From positions 6,806,004-6,870,003 of the forward strand of contig CANTUZ010000001.1 in the NCBI GenBank assembly GCA_947846985.1: a stretch of DNA of 64,000 nucleotides, in the 5' to 3' direction. This DNA comes from Fratercula arctica (lineage: Eukaryota > Chordata > Aves > Charadriiformes > Alcidae). The first letter of the stretch is position 1; each line of letters begins with the position of its first letter. The position numbers were made by a program, and so were the translations under genes. Below are positions 36,342 through 47,788 of this stretch, one piece after another. The notes below the pieces were generated by a model, which had not been told where the DNA came from, ran no database searches, and saw nothing but the letters and a program-made list of their open reading frames with translations.

Positions 36342-39300
36342 ACTGTGCAAAAGCACAGGGTTTAAAGTTGTCATTTCAAAGTTCTTGCTTAATATTACAG
36401 ATTTTGAAGTGCAAGTCTGTGAAGTTATACATTGCCATAATCCAGCATGATACTAAGTATTTTCTTCTCCCCATGACATCACTGAAAATCAAGAATGACG
36501 TGAACCTGAAAGATGCGTTAATTCCCTGCAGGAAGGTTTCTACATTGCTGCAGGAGACCTATGGTAACTATTGCGTAGTCTGGATTCTGTTGCATTCTTA
36601 TCTTTTTCCATAAGCACAAATAAATCTTATTTTATTAGGGTTGCTTTTACCCATACATCAAGATTTTCAAAATCAACATATTTCCAATATTTTCTATTTT
36701 TTTTAGTAAGAGAAAGCTTTGCATTCTTCCCATTGTCCCTTGAAATGGCTTAACAGCAGCTAGAAATCTCTTTGCAATGTAACAAATTTAGGAGGAGGAG
36801 AATGAGGAGTAAATCACACTAGGGTAAGAACGTCTGATTATGACCGTCTTCATCACCTATTTTCCCATGAGATTCAGTTGGTGAAATTGGGCAACTGAGC
36901 AATGCTATCCATTTTCTGTAATATAAAGGATGCTTAACCGCATTAAAATTATTATAAACACTAGAAGAAAAGAACCCTGGCTTTCCTCCATTCTTTAACC
37001 CCACCAAAGAACAAGACTCAATGCGAATTGTATAGTTGGCTCATTTCTTGTGATGCCTTAAAAGGCCAAAAAGGCAACCGGCCGCAAGCTCTGCAGCCTG
37101 TTCACCAACGTGCATAAGCAGACTCATTCCCTCAAGAGCACAGTGTTCAGAGTTTTGTGGGGGGGAAGGGTATTCACAGTTGTGATACTGATCAATATCA
37201 GCGTAATTAAAATTCCCCATGATTAAAATTCCTCTAACCTTGCAAGCTTTTTTTTTTTTTAATCAGCATTTCTTGATCTATTTTGTCTCACTGCTATATA
37301 ATATATGTGACTCTGTCCAAGAATAATCTGACTTTATTTATCACCTTGAGTTTTCTGTTCATATCATCTGTGCTGCATCAGCCCTAAATACCAATATAAT
37401 TTTTTGGCTCGTAGACATATTGCAATTCTCAGCTCACAGTCATCTTCTTCTTTCAGCTTTCTTTTGTTCACAACTTTGTCATATGCTGCATTCTGGAATT
37501 TAAAATGCCATTATTTTTTGTGGTTCTTCCATGTGCCTATTGTTCCCATAATGTTATGCGTATCAGTATCTGAGCTGAATAACTAATTAGAAATGACACA
37601 AAGTCCAGTGCAGAAGACTTGATTGTTTCCCTCTCCACAAAGGAAGAAGCATCTGCATTATGATTAACCAAGTAAATGCATTAAAATTAACCAAATAAGA
37701 TTTATTCGGTCCATCTTCCTATAGTAGGCATGCAGTATTTAGATTCTCCCAACAACTGAGGCACCTCAAAGGGGAGAGATGCATTCTATGCTTTGGGTAT
37801 AAATTCCATGTCCACAAACAGGGATTTGTATATATATATATATATATATGTATGCTACGAAGTATTCCCTAGACCGAAGAACATCTAGTATGAATTTATA
37901 TTACACAGCATAATTGTCCTTACTGGAACACTTATTCTCCCCAAAGGGACAGTACTGTTTCAAATAGACAAGGGACTTAAAGTGGCTTATGCCAGCTAAT
38001 TTGAAAAATCTTTGTTAGGATGTGTCCGTTAATTTGGCTCCTAGCACATGAGGAAGTCCTTAACGACATTTTCACACATGATGGTTTTATACAGCGTCTG
38101 GCCTTTTCAGAGCAGATAGTGGATTGGCATCAAGCAATGAATGTGTTAGGACAACAAAAAGTCATAAGAGACAGGACTACAGGAAAAGGAAAAATGCTGT
38201 TATCAGCAATACAGTTAAAAATACCGTCTGTCCTGGTCAGACTTCATTCTATCTTTGCTCCTGCCAGGTGCTTTTTAGATAATAGTAGGAAAGCCTTAAC
38301 CATATTTAAGAATTCTTATATAAATCCAACACAAGCCTCAGAACTTTCACAGTGACAACTGTAGCCAGCGGGAACCTCACCTTGAATAAAAATGTGGTCC
38401 ACAGTACTAAAACATTTAAGCACTGACCATTTCCAATTGTTCACACAAAAATTTTAGTACTTTTTAACCTAGTCCTGTCTGTAAAGCAACGCTATATCTA
38501 TGAAAAATCATAGTACCGCTATTTGAGTTCAGCAGTTTGTAGAGGTTAATATCCCAGCAATCATCAGAATAACTACTCTGACCTCCTGTATGTTACAGAT
38601 TTGACCCTCCATGGAGCATTGTAATTTGTGTCTGGTATATCAACTTTCAGCTGTAGCCAGACTTAATCCAAAGATATGAGGAGAGCTTCATTTCCATGAG
38701 GAAGACACCACTCCTTCCTCCTAGTCTGTTTAAGTCTTATTTCCTCCTAGTTTCTCATTTAAATCTGCCAGGCTTCAAATTCCAATCGAGGTTCTCACTA
38801 GGCCATCTTTGATAGAATAAAATGTCAATTGTTACCCAACATTTTATTCCTTAATGCCATAATCATACCTTTCTGTCATTTTGACATACAAAGCTGGCTA
38901 ACTTCTGTCACTAGAAGTTTTTTTCTCCAGTTTTTGAATATTTTTGTGGTTCTTCTCCATCCTCTCCAATTTTATCAGTATTTTTGACTGTGGACGTTGA
39001 GTTTCACATAGTACAAAGTTGTACCCAGGACCAAAATCACTTCTCTACTGCTGTTATTCATCCAAAGACTAACTTTCTACACAAGCTCATTCTAGGCATT
39101 CATGTTCAGTTGCTTGTCCATTATAACCATTTGAAAGCACCTTATTTTTGTCTTTAATTCATTGACACAAAGCAGTCAGCTCTTGCAATGAGCACCACAG
39201 ACTAATCCATGAAGAAATGTTTCAGAGATCATAGCGGGTGGCATAGATATCTAGATCTGAGCAGTCATTTAGACCTTTCACTCAGGGAAACAGGAATGAC

Positions 39301-40273
39301 AGGCAATAAATGTGATTATTTTATGTGTGTGATGGAAGACTGTATGAATTGTATTCTCCAAGCATTCATAGATGATGAAGACTACTCCTAGTCACCTTGC
39401 AGGGTTAGGAAGTTGGTGTCAAATAAGCTCTGACACATTTTGGCTCTCTTGCACCACCCACTAGTGGATCTATATGTTGTTTATCTGAAAACGACCATTT
39501 TTTGGTGATCACTCTTGAAGATTCCTTCTATAGGGTAAAGGGACTTTCAGCACTGCATAAAATCTTTGCATGGGGGGGCGCAGTATCACAGCACAGGGAC
39601 TAATTAAAAATAAAAAACTTTAAAGCTCAGTTGGAGCAACCTGGAAAACTAACGAATGGCCTCACAGCGTTTGACTACATACCTGAGCCTCCTGTAATAA
39701 GTAAAGGAATCAAATGGTCATCATCGGTCACGGCACAATTTGTTCTTTTCTAAATGACAATAATAAAAGGAAAAAGCAAAAGTGTGTGTGCAAGTACATG
39801 TGCGTGTACAAGTGCGTGTAGAACAGCTATGGCACGTGAGGTCAGGACCTCTCAAAAACTTAAAGTCCCAGTTTCCAGGAGAGATATTAGTTAATAATTT
39901 TAATTAAAAAAACTGTTATCCCATCGCAGAAACCATGCATTTTAAATAACATTTACAGATGGGATCAATAAATTGGGCTGCTTTTATTAAAGTGCCTAAA
40001 TAAGGAATTTACAAATTGGTTGTTGAGTCATACAAAGACAAATTCAATGATTCAAGGACTGAAGGCATATCAGCCTTGACTGATTCTCTCTAACATCTCT
40101 ACATCACTAGCATTGGCTCCACACGAGAATGACTGAGGCTTCAATACTGCTGTATATACCTGGAGATAAAGTTCGTCTACAGCTAGAATGTGTCACGGTG
40201 TTCGTGCTGCCACAGAGCACTGAAACTGAACAGTAAATTTCCTTTAAACTGAGATTCAGCTCACCTAACTTTA
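36342..40273. other. Unassigned non-coding DNA
   Basis: The longest frame of the window (147 codons, 36170-36613) starts just before this stretch and continues into it. It is a low-complexity-containing frame without a domain. A 111-codon plus frame at 38020-38355 is free of simple repeats but not recognised, has no exon signals at its edges and is flanked by AT-rich DNA. A GT-rich stretch with imperfect 'gtgcgtgta' units lies at 39781-39822. Confidence 0.5.
37828..37849. repeat. (TA)n microsatellite
   Basis: Eleven TA units without interruption, likely polymorphic in length. Confidence 0.9.
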
Positions 40274-40324
40274 AGGCATCTAAAGGCAGGTTAGTTAGAT
40301 TAGTTGTCTGACATTTAGATGCCT
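40274..40324. repeat. Inverted repeat, possible DNA-transposon relic
   Basis: Arms AGGCATCTAAA (40274-40284) and TTTAGATGCCT (40314-40324) are perfect complements over 11 bases with a 29-base loop. Pairing continues imperfectly outward (CTAAC with GTTAAG). The 'ggcatctaaa / tttagatgcc' words resemble short non-autonomous elements with 'taggcacctaaat' ends known in amniotes, but I cannot name a family. Confidence 0.45.
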
Positions 40325-42521
40325 GAGGTTAAGTAAAGTTAACTCCATGACGCAAAACCCCTGCAGCTTAGTTCTGGGTACAAAAGTAAAGAGATGCTAT
40401 GTTCCTACTTGTGTTCTTCTGGTAATGAGGAGTGGGAAATGGGCCTTCCCCTTATTTTTAAGTTAGCATCAAGGTTTCAGTTTCTTCTGATACGTACAGG
40501 AAGGTTTCTGTAAGATAGGTGTCTATAAGATAGGAATTTCAGCAATGGACCTCTCTGGCGGTGTGTCAGATTCTCAAGAAGAGAGCAGAATGATTCCCTT
40601 TCCTCCCCCTACAACAAGGTACGTCATGCAGAGCCCTGCTTACGTGCTGTAAAAGCCTCTAATTAGCAACATCGCCATCACTGGGACATTTCCTGAATTA
40701 TCTGCCTGGAAGCTAAGGGGAGGAAAAAAGAATGTCAGAGGCGGAGAGAAGAGGTCATAACCAAGCCTTGGCACAAAGAAATGAGAGAGGATTATGGAAA
40801 TTGGGCTCTGAGCATACAGTGAGAGCGAAGACATTAGAAAACCAAGCTGCCTGAAGGCCAGGCGGGATGCAGGGAGAGTGATGTTTATACAACTAACACC
40901 ACAGTATCAGGATGCTAGAAGCACTGCACTGAAACTGCGCTTTGTCTGAGCTAATTAGTCCTGCTGAGAAATTCCATCCTACCATCGTTAAATGGCTGCA
41001 CTTCCTAAGCCAGCTTGTTCGGAGTCTCCAATGTAAACATACCTCCTCGTCCCCAGAGAAGTATGCAAGTTAATCCCTGTACCTCAAGAAGAAGCTTTAT
41101 CTTGCTGAGCTCACAGCAAAGCATAAGATTAGATGAGAGTAAGCGTGCACTCTGTTTTGCCATTTTGTTTTCTGCAATTTCGTTTTCTCAAATGTATTGT
41201 TTAATTGCTCGTTGTGTCTTCGCCTTGGCAGGCAGCAAAGCACTACACAGCCACGTGCTCACTCCCCTCCCTCACTGCCGGCGGGTTGGGGGAAGAGGAA
41301 AGGAAGAGTAAAAGCATGAAAACCTGAGGTTTGAGATTAAACAAAAAAGTTTAACAAGTGGAAGAAGTGAGAAAGAAAAGAAAAAAAAAAAAAAAAAAAA
41401 ACAAGCAATGCAAAGGCAATCACTTATGACCTCTCACAGGTACACTGATGTCCAGGCAGTTCCCAAGCAAAAAAAAAGTCTAATCTTCCTAAAATTCCCT
41501 CTTTTTCCTTTTTGTGGCTGAGCATGACATTGTATGGTATGGACTATCTCTTTGGTTAGTTTGGGTCATCTGCCTGGTTGCGTCCACACCCAACCTACTG
41601 CACAACCCTCAGTGTATTCACTGGAGGGGCAGAGTGAGAAAGAGAGAAGGCCTTGACTCCGTGCAAACGCTGTTCAGCAATAGCTAGGATATTAATATGC
41701 TATTAGTATTGGTTTGGTCACAAATATAAGACACAGCACCATCCAAGCTGCTATGAAGAAAGTTAACTTTATCCCAGCAAGGTCCAGTACGCTGCTGAAT
41801 AAAATACTTGAGGAGCAGCCTCTTGGTCAGATGCCTTTGGTGGAGGTGAGTCATTATAGCACACACAAATACAGTGAGAGCTGCAGGTTGGCAAACCAAA
41901 CCTACTGTGATTTATCCGTTCCAGCACGAGGGGTCTCATTATCTTTGTATGCATTACAGTGAGATACCATTCCAGATCTCTGTGATGAAAGTGTTTGCAT
42001 TCACAGACATCCAAGTTGGACAGAAGTAAAGAAAAGCAAAAAAAGTTACCTGATCAACTGAACAAAATCATATATAAATAATCATTTCTACTTTTAAATG
42101 CAGAAAACAGGCTCCATTTCTTTTCTCCCATTGTCAATAACACAAGGGTAAGAATCTTTCTACAGGCATGGACTGGGATCATTATGGACTCCCAGAGCCT
42201 TGGTGGGCATGTTTGTCTGTGCCTTTGAAGCTAAATTCCCAGATTGTCCACATTGTCAGCCCCACAGATTGTCCTCTGAGGGATACTGAAAACATATGAT
42301 GAGAAACACCGAGTGCAAATCTGCTGGAGTATTTAGTCCATGCTCCAAGGTGTCCCGGTGTGCAGTCCTATAGCTCATAGACTGAGGTATCCTACATCTG
42401 ACAGCACCGTATCCCAAAGGCCACATTTTCAGGCCATGCCCCAGTAGCCCTGACCCCCAACCAAAAATTCTTTCCTAAAAGTCTCAATCTGTTCCTCCTA
42501 TTTATAATATAGTGCCACCAT
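40325..42521. other. Unassigned non-coding DNA
   Basis: Contains an A run at 41381-41401 and no recognised element. Frames of 98 codons (41015-41311) and 71-82 codons (41684-42014, both strands, overlapping) have no domain. The 400 bases before the CR1 cluster (42,100-42,500) are GC-richer than the surroundings but do not match a repeat I know. Confidence 0.5.
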
Positions 42522-42591
42522 AATCACAGAATCACAGAATGATAGGGGTTGGAAGGGACCTCTGGAGATGATCTAGTCCAACCCCCCTACC
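42522..42591 (-). mobile_element. CR1 LINE 3' terminal fragment (first of two)
   Basis: Starts with two TCACAGAA octamers, then 'ggttggaagggacctctgga' and 'gatgatctagtccaaccccc'. This is the very 3' end of a minus-strand CR1, about 70 bases long. About 50 bases of other sequence separate it from the next CR1 in the same orientation, so two separate insertions are more likely than one broken copy. Confidence 0.88.
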
Positions 42592-42643
42592 AAAGTTATT
42601 CAAGTGAAACCTGAGGAGCAATGAGTATCTACAGTCCCTTCAG

Positions 42644-42684
42644 TCACAGAATCACAGAATCACAGAATCACAGAATCACAGAAT
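42644..42684. repeat. Expanded CR1 terminal octamer, five copies of TCACAGAA
   Basis: The CR1 3' end normally carries two or three octamers; here five stand in a row, reading TTCTGTGA on the element's strand. Such arrays lengthen by slippage during target-primed reverse transcription or afterwards. Confidence 0.9.
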
Positions 42685-43172
42685 GGTTTGGGTTGGAAGG
42701 GACCTTAAAGATCAACCAGTTCCAACGCCCCTGCCCTGGGCAGGGACACCTCCCACCAGACCAGGCTGCTCAAAGCCTCATCCAGCCTGGCCTTGAACCC
42801 CTCCAGGGATGGGGCACTGACAACTTCCCTGGACAACCTGATCCACTGCCTCACCACCCTCACAGTAAAGAATTTAATCCTGATATCCAATCTAAATCTA
42901 CTCTCCTTCAGTTTGAAGCTGTTACCCTGTGTCCTATCATTATACTCCCTGATCAAGAGTCCCTCCTCATCCTTCCTGTAGGTCCCCTTTAGGTACTGGC
43001 AGGCTGCTATAAGGTCTCCTCAGAGACTTCTCTTCTCCGGGCTGAACTCTCAGCCTGTCCTCACAGCAGAGGGGCTCCTGCCCTCAGATCATCTTTGTGG
43101 CCCTCCGCTGGACCCGTTCCAACAGGTCCATGTCCTTCTTGTGTTGAGGACTCCAGACCTGCACGCAGTCCA
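42644..43172 (-). mobile_element. CR1 LINE 3' fragment, about 530 bases
   Basis: Reversed CR1: expanded terminal octamers (42644-42684), then 'tttgggttggaagggacctt', 'tcctgatatccaatctaaat', 'gtcctatcattatactccct', 'gactccagacctgcacgcag'. The coding sense on minus corresponds to the C-terminal end of ORF2 (an 83-codon frame at 42705-42956 contains FKLKESRFRLDIRIKFFTVR and a WIRLSREVV-type motif) plus the 3' UTR. Frameshifts separate this from the more N-terminal part. The 5' end is truncated near 43172. Confidence 0.93.
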
Positions 43173-44714
43173 TTCCCTGTTCACAGAATGAAAGGGAAGA
43201 CAGGTCTTCAGAGTCATGTGTGCTAGTCCCCATGAACTGAAAAATGGCATGGCATAGACTTTATCATAGTTTTTACTGAGATATGCAGGTAGCAGAGTGC
43301 ACAAAAAACTGTTTTTACTTAGACTTTCTGAACAGTGACCACAAAAACAGGGAGAAAATGATCAATATCTTCCCTGGTGTCTATGCCAAAAATTGTGAAC
43401 CTGTCAATATCAAACCTGTGTGTCAAACCTATAGGATCTTTGCTAGACATGACTTTCAGAGTTGAGGATCACCAACTTCTTGGCTAGAGTGAAAGCCAAA
43501 AAGAATACCAACACCTAGCATGAAGCTATGCAAGTTGACCACTGCTGTCTGGAAAAATATTTCGTATGCAATCGCATCATTCCTGAAGAACAATGTGGTG
43601 TCTCAGTAGATGGTTTGATGAGCATTTAGATGTACAGGCACAAAAGCCAAGACTGTACTGCTAAATAAGACAGTGCGTGTGAAAATGTAAAGCCAATGGA
43701 ATACGATTATCTATGTAGTTAGAACAGTCCATGGCATAGCTTTTGGCAAAGGCCAACTAGCATTATCGATGACATTTCTCTGGCACCGGTGATAGCAAAA
43801 ACCAGAAACCACTCTTGATCCTACAGACAGGCTGCATGCCACCTTCCCCATTTGAAAGTGAAGAGATTTATTCACATAGACATTGATCATTCTATGCCGG
43901 TTCTTCTCACAGGTAGAGAGCGGTTTCACACACATCTAATTTACCAGAATAGACATAGCCAAAGCGCCAAAGCTTGAAGGTGGTAGCCTTCAGCAGCTCA
44001 GTCATGTTTTCAGTATACAGGAGAACAGCAGGGAAATGACAGGCACTGCCGCGATTCACAAGCATCTGCCTGGAGACAGCTAGAAATGGAATGAGAAAAT
44101 GTAGCATTTCAGTTCTGTGCCGTTTTCTGTCTGGAAAATATGGATAATAATACTCATTTCCCTTTTAAAATGAGGACTTATGAGATTGAATGTACAGGAA
44201 GAGCTCTGAAAATTACAATATACGTGTTGAATGTATGATTTATTCAGCAGTACTACCCAGTTAGCATTATTGGCACCAATGCTACTAGAAAAAGAAAAAA
44301 AGTGTCTGAATAGACAAGGCAGGAACTTAACCACTTAGAAATTAAAAATGCATTCAAAGAAATCCCTAACAGAAGACAATTATGTCCCAGACAACTTAGC
44401 CATTTATTCGAGCAAATCAAAAAGTAGCCCACAAGTCAAGTAACAATTGAATTAAGATACCAATCACCATATCTATTAAGTTTTTTAAAATTACATGACA
44501 AAGTTTAAAAGAACATTCCAGTATAATGTGAAACATTATTCTTATTGCTACATCTAATTACAAAGAGGTGTAAATCACTTGGTCTAGCCTTTTAAAAAAA
44601 ACCTACTTCAAATACATAATATTAAAAATTGAGAAGAGGTATGCAGCTCCCATATAAATGGATTGCTCAGCTGGCAATTTTTACAGTCACTGTGAAAGAA
44701 GTTCTACTGAAAAT
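43173..44714. other. Unassigned DNA; possible decayed coding sequence on minus (43,190-44,107)
   Basis: On the minus strand successive pieces in different frames look protein-like. They are a 66-codon piece (44107-43907) containing TELLKATTFKLWRFGYV, a 74-codon piece (43935-43711), a piece near 43,630-43,480 containing FFRNDAIAYEIFFQTAVV and LGVGILFGF, and a 71-codon piece (43304-43089) reaching into the CR1. If joined by frameshifts they could be a dead retrocopy. However, I recognise no family, no A tail is seen, and the plus strand also has an open 60-codon frame there. Treat as a hypothesis. Confidence 0.25.
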
Positions 44715-44960
44715 TTCCATCCCTCCTTTCCTCAGCAGGGCCATGGAGAAGGGGCTGGGATGAGGAGAGGTCGGGACATCAGCCCACAGCTTGGGGCCAG
44801 GCAGGGCAGGGCTGCGGTGGGGCTGCAGACCAGCGCCCTGCAGCATCACTGGGGCAGGGACTGATGGCCCAAGGTTGGGCTGAAACGGGGTCCTTGGCCA
44901 CGGGGTGCCCAGGGGAGGTGGGCAGGAACGGTCAGGACTCATAGTGCCCTCCGGGACCAG
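44715..44960. other. GC-rich island of about 245 bases
   Basis: A sharply GC-rich block (estimated above 60% by eye) with many CAG, GGGCAGGG and GGGGCTGC words, set in AT-rich flanks that lie near 35%. Frames of 68 codons (plus) and 91 codons (minus, Pro/Leu/Ser-rich) overlap within it. It keeps some CpGs but is no typical CpG island. It may be a fragment of an unrecognised repeat or a GC-rich minisatellite. Confidence 0.5.
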
Positions 44961-47675
44961 ACAATTTTACCTCATCAAAGCATTTAAGTACATGTTTTAA
45001 TTTTAAGGTCCAGGTAAACAGTTAAGAACATGACTGATTTTACTTTACAAGAGGTTGATCTCAATACAGTTTACTCACACAGATTTAAGTGCTCCTTTTG
45101 AATATAGGCCATGTTTACTTGCATGGAAGTGATAAAACCTAGTGAGGTATTTAAAGCACTAGGCTGGTTAGAATGGGATGAAAGAACTTTATTCATTACA
45201 TGTCTCTCTGTCCAACAGCGTATTGCAATTGAATAGTAATGATATCATTAATTTTTAGGACTTCAGCATTTTTGTAAATTAATTTGGCCTCTCTGTCTTG
45301 GGAGGCAAAGGGCACAGAGGGAGTCCTTAAATACTGATGAATTTTTTTAATGGTTGACAAGAGCCTTCATTGGTGGAAAAACACTTAGTTGGTTTATACT
45401 GTATTCCAGACATTCCCGTGTCACTTTCACTTCTGAAGTCTGATGCTGTTCTGAAATAGGATGCGACATTAAAATCTGTGAGATGAAGTTCAGTGTCTTC
45501 TACTTCCCTCAGTCTGAATAAATTACCAAGCTAATAACATTACTTTTTTAGACTGCATTAAAGACCAGTGTCAATCCCAAAGGTTTTTTTTGAACCAATT
45601 CAAGTCTACATTGGCAAATCTACATATAATTGTGTCCTTGTTAACCTGCAGGAAAGTGCCCATTCACCCCTTCAGCTAGCAAATACTCAATGCTGTTAGT
45701 GGTAAGTCACTATCATTTCACCTGGGTAATTTTGTGAGATTTTTAGGTAGAAATGTAGGATTGAGCAAGTGAATCTGATGTGTAATTTCAGGGATAGCAT
45801 TAGTATATTTTCCAGATCCTGCTTTTATAAACTAGAAAATTCATCAGTTGAAAGCTAATGACTTAATACATTTGTACCAGGTTGGTGGGCTTTCAGAAAG
45901 CCCAAACTTATTCATTGCACACGTGCAGACCATTACTGTAGCTCACATGTTACTGCATGTAAGACCTTGCATGTGCAAGAAACAGTACATGTATTTTACA
46001 ATCTGCTCATTATCCATAAGTCTAAGAAGCCCATCATGTGTTCAGTCTAGCGCTCAGGTACACCCCATAGAGATAATGTACGGTACATTTTATACATTCA
46101 GAGGATAGGAAAATGTGTATCTGGGACAGATTTTTTGTGCATATTTCTACCTGTCTAGATAGATAAATATTAACCCTATGTCACTGTAATAATACCTGGT
46201 AGGTAATTCAGTTGAAATCTTGACTTTCAGCACCAAAAGCCTAGTTCTTTACCAAGCAAGTTAATGGTAGTTCTACATTAGCTGGTAGCACTCGCAAGGT
46301 TGTGTCTGTACTAGTGAACAAAAGTGTTACAGAATTGTTCCCTGACATTGAAGCCACATGGCACACTGCAGCTTTCATCCATCCTTTTAAACTCTTTCAG
46401 CCACCAGTGCGAGATGTCCGTATTCAGACTGCCTGCTGGGAATCATCACTGGTAGCTTCCCAACTTTGGCTTGGGAGGCATTTGACAGAATTCAAGATGC
46501 TTCCAGCCAAAACCATGCCAGGGACAATTCTCACAACAGCGGGGATGACTGAGTTCCAGGGCACAGGAGCATACTCTGGCATTATTTAATTTACTAGCAT
46601 AGATGTGGCTCTAGCCTATTATTATGATAGTGGAGCAGCTAAAAGAGGGAACAAAAACTACCCAATGTATGCAAGTTGCATAAGCGCATATTTTTATGGA
46701 ACCACACATTTGAAAATTTGATTTTATCTACTTATGTACAAGCAGGGGAAAAAAAAGCCAATACAGACAATTAATTTACCCCCTTTTTCCTCAGCAGTGA
46801 ATCTGGCCCAGGCCAGGTTACTCAAAGGTCTTTTTTCATTTATTTGGAAGTTGTTTAACTAAATAAAGAGATGGCAGTCCACCAACTAAAAAGAATAGGA
46901 CTGCAAACAGACCATTCTACCCAAATCCTGTTTTCCTAGCCGTTTCTTCCTTTCCTGGTTTAATTGTAAATTCAGTGCTGGTAAATATTCCCAGAGAGGT
47001 GGATGAAAAGATTCATTGCCAGACTAAACAGTGATGGAGGAAATATCACTGTGGAAGTAGGGTGTACAACCCATCAGGGGCTCCCTGAGGCAGAGAGGGG
47101 AGAAAAGAGGACTCTAAGGACGAGGACCAAAAAAAAACTTTCTTTCCATTTTTCTCAACAGACTGCAACAGAAGCCTTGAGTGACTGGCTTAAACCGAGA
47201 TACCTATTTTATCAGAGGGATCCCTCTTATCTTTTTCTTTCCCTCTTCCCCCCTCTTTGTGATGTCTGTCTCCATCCATTTCCCATTACAAGCCATCAGT
47301 GCCCACAGGCTGCTGAAGCTCAATCACATTTCAGGTGAGTCGTAAGGTAGGGCTGGAAGCAGCAACCCTACGTACTCCCTCCTGGTCTTTTACACCTCAA
47401 AGGAAAAATAAGTGACATGAAGGTCATACTGAGATCTCTTGCTTCTGCCTCTCGTTGGCAAAACCTGCACTTCCAGCGTATTCCAGTGACAACCTCACTC
47501 TCCATCTAGCCACTAAAGCAAGTGAAATCATTACTTCAGTCAAGTAAATGCTGGGAAAAAGATTTAAACAAGACAAAAGCAAAGAACTTGTGAATACTCT
47601 GGACGCTAAGGAGTTGAATCTGCATGAACCTCTGAAGTACATCATCTCCAGGTTCCCACAGCTCCTGCCACTTAA
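44961..47675. other. Unassigned non-coding DNA
   Basis: No repeat of size is recognised. It contains the exon candidate at about 46,976-47,334 (listed separately). Other frames of 86 and 95 codons on plus (45848-46108, 46302-46589) have no domain. Confidence 0.5.
46976..47334 (+). other. Weak candidate exon ending in a consensus donor
   Basis: The sequence at 47332-47340 is CAGGTGAGT, an exact match to the strong splice donor consensus. Upstream a frame is open from 47003 to 47338 (111 codons, beginning MKRFIARLNSDGGNITVEVG), covering the donor. A pyrimidine-rich acceptor-like stretch ends in CAG near 46975. The peptide is not recognised and has no domain. Chance donors of this quality occur every few tens of kb, so this is only a candidate. 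Confidence 0.12.
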
Positions 47676-47788
47676 CCAGGTGACTGTCCTGGACAGCCTG
47701 CTCTAACCAGCCCTGCTGGAGCAGGCATATTCCACTAGATGATCGCAAGAGATCACTTTCAACCTAAGCAAGCCTGCGATTCTGTGAT
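47676..47788 (+). mobile_element. CR1 LINE 3' tail
   Basis: Forward CR1 3' end: 'cctggacagcctgctctaac', 'agccctgctggagcaggcat', 'ctagatgatcgcaagagatc', and the end 'gcgattctgtgat' with one octamer left. Severely 5'-truncated; the upstream edge is gradual and could lie up to 100 bases earlier. Confidence 0.8.

Noticed and set aside
36170..36613. Longest frame of the window, 147 codons
   Set aside because: Passes through a CAAA microsatellite, has no domain, and an opposite-strand frame overlaps it.
38020..38355. 111-codon plus frame without simple repeats
   Set aside because: Composition is not odd, but there is no domain, no splice or promoter signal at its edges and no neighbour; kept only as a remark in the stretch entry.
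42644..42684. CRISPR-like short regular repeat
   Set aside because: Eight-base units with no spacers; it is the CR1 terminal octamer array.
43280..44107. Mitochondrial DNA insertion (NUMT)
   Set aside because: Reading with TGA as Trp does not give any mitochondrial protein I recognise, and no mitochondrial tRNA or rRNA is seen.
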